Assembly (NCBI GenBank): GCA_963682055.1
Contig: OY821744.1
Span: 4,097,001-4,161,000, forward strand
Direction: 5' to 3'
Source of the DNA: Primula veris
Taxonomy: Eukaryota > Streptophyta > Magnoliopsida > Ericales > Primulaceae
Length of the DNA: 64,000 nt
Shown: positions 33,872 through 45,349 of the stretch, in pieces
Layout: each line of letters starts with the position of its first letter
Numbering within the stretch: the stretch's first letter is position 1
The notes under the pieces: model-generated
Databases searched by the model: none
What the model saw: only the letters and a program-made list of their open reading frames with translations
What the model was told of the DNA's origin: nothing
Made by a program: the position numbers and the translations under genes

Positions 33872-34306
33872 GTTAACGATTTGAATACCCCATCTCTCAA
33901 CTTTCTCAATTTGGAAACAACGCTATAAGAAATTGTCCAATTTAGGTACCACTATATAAATTAATCACGAAATCATGTCACATGACATCACGTACTTGAT
34001 AAACTTAAACGTGAAATGGTAATTTTGTCATTCTGCAGAAAAATATATCATGTTAGAACAACGTTTTTCCCCAAATTTGGACTATGTGCTTATTTTTGTT
34101 ATGTGAAATTGGGAAAAAACGTTTTTCTATGATGATATATTTTGGTGTAAAATGATAAAATTACCATCATGTTAACTTTTGTCAAGCACGTGCTTTCACG
34201 TGACATAATTCCGTGATTAATTTAGACGATGATATCTAAATTGAAAAGTTCTTATACTATAATACCCAAATTAGAAAAATTAAAATATATGTACCTAAAT
34301 CGTTAA
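33872..34306. mobile_element. Large foldback element (~435 bp)
   Basis: The two halves are inverted copies: AACGATTTGAATACCCCATC pairs with the region before 34306, and GTGAAATGGTAATTTTGTCA pairs with TGATAAAATTACCATCATG. AATTAATCACGAAATCATG pairs with CATAATTCCGTGATTAATTT. The centre is near 34090. No target duplication was found, so the family is open. It lies next to the receptor kinase relic. Confidence 0.7.
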
Positions 34307-35845
34307 AATCATATAATTTGGTATGTACCAACAGTATAAAACCAGGAAAAGTTTTTAGAAATGGTTGGTATATGCCTATTTGGTAATGGACAATAGAAAA
34401 GGAGAAATAGGGGTGGTACTTATTCATTGTAGCCTTTTTTGATGGAAGTCTTTATGCGGTGCATTAAACTGAATCGAGTCCAAAATTGACACTCATATAC
34501 TAAGGATAAAAGAAAAACACGCTATTGATTTGAAATGTATGCACATAAACTTGTGGCCCTTATTGTTATGGACCAGATTGTGAGACATGATTGCTAACTG
34601 CATCGACTGACTATATTCTAACAACATTTAAATACAGCTGAATATAACATTCATTTGAAATATTTGCTTCCATCACCCAAAGTTAGTACTTAATTAAGGA
34701 TTTAGACGTCAAAACACATAAATAATTCGAGAAACTGAACCTGGGGAAATGGGTTACTTACATACAGTCGCAGAGGACCGAAGATTACAATATTCTTACC
34801 ACGTAGCTAAGACATATTCGGAAATTTATTGCTAAAGCTCATGGTAAAAATCGGATTTTCAGTTTCTGGATCTTTATCCGTTAACACACTTTTGGTATGG
34901 CAGGGGTGTGAATTTTCCATTTCTGGCCAAAAAGGTCATCTGTTCTTGTTTATCGAACATAGACTTAAAGCTAAACTCAGATGTAGAAGTTGAACTTAAG
35001 ATCGACTTTTTGCTAAGTTGTACTTATCTATATGATCTTTATTTTACCACTATCACATCTTAACATCTATAATTAGGAAATTTTTGTAAATTGTTTCACT
35101 CTACAGAAAGATTAGCTATTTTGCTTAAAGCATGCCACCAAACAAGCACTCAGATTATAAATAATAGTTAAGCGTAAATATAGTCATTTATCCAAAGATT
35201 GTACAATTGCAAACAAGAATATTGAAACCAAAACTATTTTCACGAAACTTTAGCAATGCACAAAATTATTATTTTCTCGTAAACGAGGCACGAAAAAGAA
35301 CCGACTGTTATCTAATTTTTGGTTCTCTCAGGTTTGAGTAAAGAATTGAAACTGAATTCAACAAAAGAACAACTTTGGATATGAAACAAATTAATGTTCC
35401 CCTGAACAGGTAACTTCTCATAGAGCCACTAGATAATCGAACAGAGGGAGCATACATTTGCATTAGTATTTCATGAAGAGGGGGTCTAAAAATGAGGCAC
35501 GAATACTGTAAAACAGGTAAACTAATGGTCATTCTTGTTGAACAGATAAAATTGCAGGACATGATTGCAAATTCGTTGACTATTACTCTAATCACTGTAG
35601 TAGACACGAGTCACGAGAGATAAGTTGTGTTGACTCTAGGCGTTTAGCGTGCCGGAATTTTGCTGTGACATAAAATAAAACTCATACTGATACAAAATTT
35701 CAATCAATCAGATTTATTTATTTTTATAACTTAAAACTACAAAGCCGGAAGATTTTATTATTTCTATACATTTTTATAACGTGTGTAAGAGCAAAGCCAC
35801 AGCGTATTTATTTAGATTAGGACTTCTAACAATATTTCAATTTGC
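34307..35845. other. Spacer downstream of the CoA hydrolase gene
   Basis: No gene or clear repeat is seen. The part nearest 35845 should be the 3' UTR of the minus-strand hydrolase gene. Confidence 0.45.
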
Positions 35846-38800
35846 TCATACTTTCAGCTCCTCGATATCTGAGGCAAGTGGCTTGAAGAGCTCTCCCACC
35901 TCTATTTGATTAACTTCCTCTATACTTGGCGGGTTCCATTTTGGATTCTGCAAAAACGTCAAAAGAAAAAAAGAGTTAGTAAGTGAAAAATTGTTATAAC
36001 CTGTTTGATGCGAGGGAATGGAGTAATGTTATCTGTTAGTAAGAATGAAAAAGCCCACATGGAAAATGGTAATGAGTATCCATGAAACTGCGTGATGATG
36101 AATTTTTAAACATCATACAAAGCATTGGTTTTTGTTTGGCGGAGACAAATTACATTATAGGAGAAACTGTATACGTCTATACGATGGCATCGTTAATGCA
36201 AAACCGCCCCCTTCTTTTCTGGAAAAATATGTCACTTGACAGTTTGCCCCAAAAGTTAAGAAGAAAACTACACCTCTGATCCTTCCTTGCAACTCACATC
36301 TTATCCTGTAACACACTGTATCTCTCAAAAAACCCAATCAACGCCTTATAATATTGTGCTTTCTCATAACGTCACAAGTCTGTTTTAATATATTCTTGAA
36401 CACGGCGATGCACAAACACATGAAAAAGAGCGAGGCTAGGAGGTAAGTTTAGGGTTAATTATGGCCAGTTTAGTTAATTTAGGGCTAATGTGGTCGTTAA
36501 CCAGCAGAATAGTCATTAATATTTGATTCGTGGAGCAAAACAATTAAGGTCGAAAATAGTTATGCGGATTGGTTAGATTACCCGACCATAATGCATATAT
36601 AAAAGAGCTATACGGTGGGTTAAAAAGGTGGCATTCTAACTAACCACATAAGGATTTTTTATTGAATTCAATTTCAGTTCGCTATGTATCATATGAAAAT
36701 GGTTATATATTGGCATTATGTAGGACGCATGCTCACTATTCTCGGCTTAAACAAAAGAGACAAAAGAAGAGGAGCTAACCTGGTCCTTATCCACTAACAC
36801 TGCACGAACACCTTCAGAAAAATCATTTCGAAGTGAAGACCTCACAGCAATGCGATACTCAGTTTTCATTACGCCGGTCAACTAGGTAGAACCACATTAT
36901 AAGACAGACAAATATTAATCGCTGTCTCTCAAAAATGATATATACATACTATATATAAATATAAATATATATATATGTGAACCCATATATAAAAACTTTA
37001 ATTAGCTATCAACTTACACTGGATAAGTCATCGTCTTTTTTGCCACAAGAAGATGCAACTCTAGAGAAATGACTTTGAGTTAGACACAGAGAGAACGGAG
37101 CACCTTTCTCAATCCCTGCAAGGGCATCCTTTGCCCATTCTGACACTGGTCACATGAACAAAAATAAATCAACATTAGCATAAGTGAAAGAAATTGCCGA
37201 CTACATATGGGGATTATTATGTAATATATGTTGCGTAACTTTACCAAGCACTAATTCGGTGGACAATGATTGAATAACCAATCCAACTATAATTGATCTA
37301 TTACTCTAGCAATATTCTTCTATATAATTTTTTGATCTCATCCCACATAGTCTGAAAAAACTTCTAGATCAGTTGGAAACTAATTGAGAAGCATACCAGT
37401 TGCATCAGCACTGAGCTGATGCATTTTTAGTTCTTCTACAATTTCTTTAGCAGCTTTATTTCCACCAAAGGAAGACATAATCTGAGACAAATACTGTTTC
37501 AATTGGGGTTGAGATTCTGGGTTGCTGTTGTATTGAGCCAAAATTGATCCAACATCTTTGTGAGGATCCTCAGAACTGCGAATGATTGAAATGCAGTTAT
37601 TAGAAAATGAAATAGGAAACGAGAAAAGAAACCAATTAAATTGACAGGAAAAATTAAAGGTATCCACAACCAAAAACAAAGTGATCGCACAAAAAAAAAA
37701 AAGCAGAATTACCAAGTGATAATTGCATATGCTAGTAAAAGGAAGTGATAATGTCTCAAAATACACAGGAGGTATATAATAAATATAGTAGTTATATAAT
37801 GCAATTGCATGGGGATTGGGGGCAAAATCATCAGAATGAAAACATGACTAAGGCCACATGATTTAAATACCTGATGATAATATCTAAGAGGTAAACAGAC
37901 TAACTTTAAAACACTCCTAGACAAATTATGATCTTAAAAAAATGCCTTGAAACAATATCATGCATACATGGAATTTTGTTAAGTCATTAAGAAAATTTAG
38001 CAAACAGTTTAGTTAGTGATTAAAAAAAAAACAATAAATTTCCAGTTCACTCCAGAGTCCAGACTATTCAATAGAAACGATCATTATAAACTTAAAATGA
38101 GGATAGAACTGTACAAGTTGGTAGATAAGAGCGCCTCCTTCAAGGAACCTAAATTCCCAGAGGGTATGTAGTGGGTCCCAATGCCTACATATAATGCATC
38201 AGCAGGTGTAGAGATCCTTTTTCCAGTCATTCCGAGGTACGCACCTGCAGAAACCAAATTTTCAACGCAGATATAATCAGAATATGTATCATGCAAATCC
38301 ATACATTAAAAAAGGCAAACTTTATCAAAGCAAACGATAAATATATTTCCAACAAAAATAGCTTGCTGTAATAGTGGAGTATTTAATTGTGACAGGAAGA
38401 AGATAATTCCTTTTACCTTCTTCCCTCCCGAAATGTTACCCATCAGCATAGCCTTTTTCATAATTCTTGATGCCCAAATCTAGATAAGAATAAAGGGGAT
38501 TTGTTTCTTAAACCAATAAAAAAAACCTACCAACTGATCCTTCCCCAGGAGAATGTGCAGCTATATATGCAAATCCAACATCTGGGAACAAGCCGATACC
38601 GTTTTCTGGCATAGCAAGAAGAGTCCTCTGTAAGTAAATTAAACAGGGTTAAAAAAGTTACTTTTCAACCTCCACTTCATGTTTTAATGTTTTGTTCACA
38701 AAAGAAATGGCTGCATCTGCTGATATTGGGATTCAGACCTCTGTGATAAGACGGTAGCGACCATGGCCAGACAAACCAATCCCAAATCCCATTGTAATAC

Positions 38801-41800
38801 CATCCATGAAGCTTATGTACGGTTTTTTGTAATTGGAGATTTTACAGATCAGAGAGTATTCTGCACCGAAAACCTGTCAGGAAAACCGGGCAAATTAAAA
38901 AACTTATAAATTCACAACAAATACACATTGACATGAGTCATGCACCATAAAAGGGCAGATTATAGAAAAGTGCAGAATTATAAAGAATTTAATGGATGAG
39001 ATAGGGCAAGTCATTGTGGACATTGTAGACTTCTTTCGACTTATCAAAATCCATATAACTGAGAGAAAGAACCAAATAACCTGAACCATGGCACGAGAAA
39101 CGGAAATCATATAAAAAAGAACGACAGAGGGCATTGTTGTGTAAATTCCGGCATTTCACATTCATCTTAAGGTTTTCAAACTTGGGATGAGTGGAAGTGG
39201 AATGGTATGGACTTTTTATCGTGGAAATCTAATGGACTAATATGCATAGTAGAGTAGAAAGGAGCATTCAAACTATGACAGTTCTATCTAACTTCCTATT
39301 TCATTACATGGAACTGTAGCAGCAGCAATCCTCTCCTATTTCACTACAAACTATCATCTACTGTATATGTCGATTGTCATCTTGTTTTCTTTTATTTGGG
39401 TAAGTTATGATAATCTGTGGTCCTCCAACACAACCTTCAATTTCCTCAATAACTCTTAGATTAAATTTGTTAAAATTTAATTAGTTGTGACCATGACAGA
39501 ATTCTCAAACTGAAACTTCTCCGATATAACCCTGCCTATCAATTGATAAATAAGCTACTACATATTTACATTCTGGTAAAGAAACAGTGTATCAACTGCT
39601 TTCTAAGATAAGAGTAATGCTGTGACTTCAATCATTTTTTTAGGCGTTTGTGTTTATGCTAAATTAGAAATACCTTCGCCACAAGAGGTGTAGTTTTGTC
39701 CTTTTTAATTTCAGCAACAACACCTTTAATATCCATTCCTAAAAACATGATCATAAAAGAAAACAAGTAAATATAAGGAGGGGAAAAGAAAGGACAGTAA
39801 AAACAAGAGCAAATTATATGTAAGACTAATTTCAAATGAAACAAATGAAAGCAAGTATTAAAAGATTAAAAATATAGCATTTCCAGTACCTGCACAAAAG
39901 GCACGTGATGAGCTGCTTTCGACCATAACACACTTCACTTTTGGGTCTACTTCCCATTGATCAAGAAAACTTTTGTATTTAATATCCATATCTGCATAAT
40001 ACCTTCAATGCATTAGAAAAAAAAGTAGTAACCAACCAATATAAGAAACAAGTCAGACCCTTAACCGTCAAATCAAAAGTATGAGCTCGGAAGACTAATG
40101 ATGCATCAGTGCCAAATTATTATAAATCTATTCTTCTCAACTTTATGCTCAAAGGAAAAAAGAAAACTTTTTTTATATATACATACTCAGAAGTGTTTCT
40201 ATACACTAGATGTGCCAGACCGAAATTCCATCGCATTACCCTGAGTTGGAACCGGACACAAATATCGCCAAGGCATAGTTCAACTAAACAGCAGAATTTG
40301 TACAAAAGTTTCCAAGTGTAGTTTCCATTTGGAAATAAAACTTACATCTAGGTTTGAGAACTGTGCTAATAAGTGTGATTTACTAAATTATCCGATTATA
40401 GTCGATCGAGTTTGTAACTTGATATCAAACTTTTTAATTGTTGAAAATACAGCACTTGCAGTTGCGATTGAAGAGCTAAAAGGGGTATTGGGTAATTTGA
40501 AAATTCTTATGAGTAACCCTGCTATTATGTTATTAACTATGAAATGGTCCCTCTACTAATTCAAAGAAAAGTTCTTTGAGTCGCATTACTTCCTCATCAA
40601 TGTTAATTTATGTACGCCCACATAAAATGAACCTGACTTATTGTAACCATATCATAGTCTGGGTGTTTTATTTTTACGTATATATTCCTAGGAGATTGAA
40701 AGATGGGATAACACTAATATGATTTTCACTAGTATGTCTTTTTTAATTAACTATAGAGCCCCTAATTCATATTATTATATAATATCTACACGCAGCCCCT
40801 AATCCAATTTCACATTGCAAAATTGCACTATTCCAAAACTATTGTATAAACCACAAGCAGACAAGCTCTCTGCCTGCTTGGAAATTTATTCTTTCATCTT
40901 CGGTGAATGAGAGCAAAGGTGTGTGGGAGAAAGAATTAGAAAAGTAGAGAAGATTTCGTCCACCAAGCGGGACAAAATGCGACCCCTACCTAATCTCTTG
41001 GAGTCCATATCATCTCCAAAAAAATTCCCTGTTTCATTATAAATTTAAATAGGATGACTCAGCGTCAGGAAAATTAAGCCCCCTTGCCTTGATTGAATTT
41101 GGCTTCGCCTTAATCAATATATAGTCGGTGTCAGGGAACGAACTAGGTAGTGACAGTCAGAGGCTGCAGCCCCCCATTTTGAAAAAAATAGATTTTTCCT
41201 ATGTATTTTGATCAAAACCTTTAAATTTTAGTATTTCTGCCCACTTCCGTAAAATAACTAACTTCATATAGGGTCTGTTTGGAACATGTAAAATAGATGG
41301 GAAAAGGAAAATGATTTCCTAAGAAAACAATTTTTTGTGTTTGGTTACATAAGAAAACCAATGAAAAATAAAATGAAAAAAAATATGGGAAAATTTTGTG
41401 TAAAACGAGAACCCATTTTCTTTCAAAAAGTCGAGGAAAATGAAAACAAATAGAAAAAGTGGGACTAACTACCTCTCTCTCCTTTTTTTCTATTTTCATT
41501 TTCTTTTATTTTCCCAATCTTACAAACACGTGAGTGGAAAATGATTTCATGTTAATTTTCATTTCTTTTCCTTTCTTTTCTTTTCCCGTCACGTTTCCGG
41601 GTTCCAAACACACCCTTTAAATTTTAGTGTTTGTGCCCCCTTCCGTAAAATAATTTCATACAAGGTATAATATTTTGTAGATAGAAAATCCGCCCCCCAT
41701 TTCACAATCCTGGTTCAGTCGGTGGTCGATGTGTGATAATTAGAAACTCTAACAACCTAAATCCATGGTGTTATTTAGAAGTAAAATAATAAGTACCATG

Positions 41801-43493
41801 TACCAAAACTAGTATTAAACCGGGAAGCCCCCTTCCGTAAAATAATTTCATACAAGGTATAATATTTTGTAGATAGAAAATCCGCCCCCCATTTCACAAT
41901 CCTGGTTCAGTCGGTGGTCGATGTGTGATAATTAGAAACTCTAACAACCTAAATCCATGGTGTTATTTAGAAGTAAAATAATAAGTACCATGTACCAAAA
42001 CTAGTATTAAACCGGGAAGGACTAGTAAGGAGTATAAATTGAGCGTTGATATAAGGAGATACTTTTTAACATAGACTCAATATAGACTATCAGATCATGT
42101 ATATGAGGGTAAATCAACGATCTGCATTAAGTCTCTGCGAGAGACTATCATCACTCGTAATATTAAGTCTTTGCGAGAGTCTATGTCAAAAAGTATATTC
42201 TTATATCCAGGGGCGGATGTAGGTAGGGGCATGGGGGTTCTATGTCCCCCCAAAATTTTCACCAAATATAATTACGAAAATGCCCTTGAAATTTATATTA
42301 ATGCATAATATCTCTCTTTTTTGGTACATATATTATACTTATAATTAACTTTTATTCATTTGGTAAGATGACTTTATTTTCTACAAGATGACAACAATAC
42401 TCGTATTCTAATCAAGAATTTTTGTACAAGTTTACAACAATACTAGTATCATAAACAAAAAGCAAGGGAATAAATTCATCTAGTCTCAAAGGCATTGAAG
42501 ATTTTTTCAGAACAAATTAATTTGTTTATTGAAAGTGAATGTGATAATGTACCGTAGAACATACTTATAACTGAGATATAACTTAAATGTACTTGAATCG
42601 TGAACTAAACTGCTTATAATTAACGTTTATTCATTTGATAAGATGGCTTGAATGCATTGAAGGTTTTTCCTAAACAAATTAATCTGTTTATTCTAGATTT
42701 TTATAAGATTTTATAGTTTGTTTTGTTTTTTTACTTTCTATTATATCGTGATGGTTTTTATTGTACTCTTATAACATTCAATGTTCATTCTGTATGTTTT
42801 GTTTGTAAGCAAATCGACCAAACTGGACAAACCGAACAACAAAGGTCGAATGAATTATTAATTGGTTTGTTTTTTTGGGAAACCAGCTATGTAAACGAAG
42901 TACATTAGTTTTGTTTTCAATTTAAATCAAACCAAATCGATTCTTCTAATTTACATACAAATATTATATGTATATATATATATATATATATTGATTTTAA
43001 ACAATCTACCCGAATTTACTTATTCAAATATTAGAACACATGATTCTAGCTTCACGTGAACTTATAAATTTTCCGGCACTAGTCACCGTTATTATTATAA
43101 AAATTTGTGCCCCAAATCTAAAATTCTGGATCCGCCCTGCTTATATCATCAACTCGTACAAATTATGTTAGTTTAGAAGGGATATAATTTGAATAAAGAG
43201 TAAAAGAGAGTAGTAATAAATAAAGTAATAGTAATACCTAAATTCATGGCGTTAAGGGCTTTGGGACGATCGAGAGTGATCACAGCGACGCCGTTTTGAT
43301 GAACAAATCCCTTCACAAACTCATCCTCGTTATTCGATGACGTCATCGATGACGTGTAATATCTTAGAGAGAGAAAGCTACTGATATTTGTGGTGGGTTT
43401 GTTTCTGTAGAGAGAGAGAGATGAAGAAGAAGAAGAGGGTCGATTAATATTAAGATTAAGAAGACGATGTGTGACACGTGTCACGATATGCAT
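35846..43493 (-). CDS. 3-hydroxyisobutyryl-CoA hydrolase-like protein, mitochondrial
   Basis: Ten exons (43493-43238, 39991-39890, 39738-39674, 38873-38739, 38627-38531, 38244-38115, 37575-37397, 37145-37018, 36881-36780, 35947-35846) join in frame to 431 residues. It is a crotonase-fold CoA hydrolase: [52 protein letters not shown] and [13 protein letters not shown], which carries the Glu and Asp used by human HIBCH. The C-terminal HIBCH_2 region includes [19 protein letters not shown] and [18 protein letters not shown]. The reaction frees 3-hydroxyisobutyrate in valine breakdown. The first about 50 residues are Arg/Ser-rich and end RYYTSSM, like a mitochondrial presequence. There is no peroxisomal SKL-type end (it ends ELKV), unlike peroxisomal CHY1. 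Intron 1 (3.2 kb) has been enlarged by transposons and duplications. Confidence 0.92.
41271..41615. mobile_element. MITE in hydrolase intron 1
   Basis: The 345-bp element has ends GGGTCTGTTTGGAACATG and, reversed, GGGTGTGTTTGGAACCCGG, a common plant inverted-terminal type. Inside, GGAAAATGATTTCCT and CTTTTCCTTTC-rich arms pair. The host sequence on both sides is a direct repeat of about 50 bp (starting TTAAATTTTAGT), far longer than a target duplication, so it sits between two copies of an older local duplication. Confidence 0.65.
41636..42019. repeat. Tandem duplication 2 x 192 bp in hydrolase intron 1
   Basis: 41636-41827 and 41828-42019 appear identical base for base; both start CCCCCTTCCGTAAAATAATT and end AAACCGGGAAG. 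Identity implies a very recent duplication or an assembly artefact. Confidence 0.9.
42208..43139. mobile_element. Non-autonomous hAT element in hydrolase intron 1
   Basis: The 932-bp element starts CAGGGGCGGATGTAGG and ends CTGGATCCGCCCTG, an inverted pair of the common plant hAT end. A perfect 8-bp duplication CTTATATC flanks it (42200-42207, 43140-43147). No transposase fragment is recognisable; the interior has an (AT)n run near 42970-42991. It lies about 100 bases from the exon 1 donor site. Confidence 0.85.
43471..43484. promoter_or_regulatory. Perfect 14-bp palindrome with G-box/ABRE core
   Basis: GTGACACGTGTCAC is a perfect palindrome around CACGTG. It lies inside the first codons of the hydrolase gene (Val-Thr-Arg-Val-Thr). 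bZIP or bHLH factors bind such cores; a role here is only possible, as it is in coding sequence. Confidence 0.35.
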
Positions 43494-43539
43494 CGTTGTA
43501 GCTCACCGGAGTAGACCAAGTGAGAGTGATGCCCATATA

Positions 43540-43721
43540 ATTTTAATATCAAAATTATGAAATAAAAAAAAATTAAAATTAACTAAGGAGTATAATTTAA
43601 TTTTTGAGTTATACGATTAAATTTTAAAAAATTTCATTCCGATAATTTTAATACAAATTATTAGCCGGTTAAAATTACATCTCTATTTTCGTAATGGACA
43701 ATTAATTAAAAACGGATGGAG
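43540..43721. mobile_element. Stowaway-like MITE (copy d), partial
   Basis: The right end AATTAATTAAAAACGGATGGAG is followed by TA. The interior ATTCCGATAATTTTAATACA matches copies a-c. The left end is decayed. It lies just upstream of hydrolase exon 1, between the gene and its partial duplicated copies. Confidence 0.6.
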
Positions 43722-43739
43722 TACATATTTACATTGAAA

Positions 43740-44262
43740 ATTTTTACTTTTTGCACACTAAGTTTATAAAAAAGTCATTTGTACACTCAACTTCTAACAG
43801 TTTAATTTAATGCATCTTGCTTACAAAATTGATTGATCTGTACATCGACGTCTATTTCACTGATCGAAGTGATCACAAGTTCACAACGACGTACGGTTGA
43901 TGTTATTATAAGTGATGGTTTTGTTTCTGTAGAGAGAGATTAATGATCGATTAATAAGAAGACGATGTGTGAAACATGTCATGCACCGTTGTAGCTTACC
44001 GGAAAATACTGTTTGTACGCTCAACTTATAAAAGTTTAATTTAATGCATCTTGCTTTCAAATTTGGTTGATTTGTACACCGGCGTCTATTTCACCGATCG
44101 AAGTGATCACAAGTTCACAACGACGTACGGTTGATGTTATTATAAGTGATGGGTTTGTTTTTGTATAGAGAGATTAATGAACGATTAATGAGAAGACGAT
44201 GTGTGAAACGTGTCATGCACCGTTGTAGCTCACCGGAAAAGACCGAGTGAGAGTGATGGGTT
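43740..44262. repeat. Tandem repeat containing partial copies of hydrolase exon 1
   Basis: Two units with a 234-bp period share AGTTTAATTTAATGCATCTT, GATCGAAGTGATCACAAGTT and AAGACGATGTGTGAAAC. The last block and the flanking GTTTGTTTCTGTAGAGAGAG and GTTGTAGCTCACCGG also occur in hydrolase exon 1 and its leader (43396-43520). So the gene start exists in three diverged copies: 43396-43536, about 43910-44006 and about 44144-44262. The upstream copies have lost the middle of exon 1. Confidence 0.8.
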
Positions 44263-44387
44263 GTCAAATTAGTATTTCTAATACTTATTTAATTAAATAA
44301 ATAAAACTCGTTTCAATTTTATAGTAAAACATAGTTTGTATATTAGAAACCATGTTTTTCGTTTCTCATTTTTCTCTACTAGTTTTC

Positions 44388-44529
44388 CGTTTTTAAACTT
44401 TTAACATCTAAATTTGAGAATCTTATTTACAATTTTTTATCGTTTCATGTTTTCGGGTACTAGTTTTCCGTTTTTAAACTTTTAACATATAAATTTGGGA
44501 ATCTTATTTACAATTTTTTATCGTTTCAT
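44388..44529. repeat. Tandem duplication 2 x 71 bp
   Basis: 44388-44458 and 44459-44529 both begin ACTAGTTTTCCGTTTTTAAA and end ATGTTTTCGGG with few differences. Confidence 0.85.
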
Positions 44530-45349
44530 GTTTTCGGGAACGTGACCGACGAGTATGTCCCAAACGTGAGTTCTAATTTTAAAGTGGAATACATATTAAG
44601 TAGTTCATATAGTATGTGATCAGATTTCAAATAAATTATACATAAAAAAAATTAATAATATAGGTTTATATATATTTTATTTATCAAAAAAAGAAAGTTT
44701 ATTAAAATATTAATTGCACCGACAAATCTTAGTAATGAATATGCTTTTTATTTGAGGGTTTTGTTAGTTTTTGAGATAAAATTGCATAATTTAACATTTA
44801 AACTACGTACTTTCTTATAGAGATATAGAGAGAGGGAGTAAGATCATAGAGCAAGTCCCGCACCATGATCATAGGGTGTAGTCCACTAATTAGGCCACCA
44901 TTGTACACCGAGATGTTACAAGTATATATCGTGAAACTAAACTTGTTTCGAAACTAAAGTGCAGTACTGAGATGATACACTTATCTTCTCGTTGTGAAAT
45001 CTGACCGCTTCATAATAGATGTATATAAGTATATTGTAAATTGTAAAATAAACTTTATAATACATTTTGGGAAATTTAACATGATCAACCTTCAAAACAC
45101 TGGGATGATATACTTATATAAGTACTCTCTTATTGTGAAATGTGACCACTTCAGACAGATAAATATTTTACATAGCAGATTAAAATTTACAGTACATTCT
45201 GGAAAATTGGAATACTAAGCTAGAGTACACTGTTTAATGAACTGAAATGTGACTAATTCGGTAGATAAATACAGTACATCATCGAAAAGAAAAATTAGAG
45301 AGTACCACGACGATTCAAATATAGTCTTGGTAAGCAAGAAAGAATTGAA
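44530..45349. other. Spacer downstream of the HMA gene
   Basis: No gene is seen. A diverged repeat of about 125 bp (TTGTGAAATCTGACCGCTTC against TTGTGAAATGTGACCACTTC) lies around 44990-45200. Confidence 0.5.
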
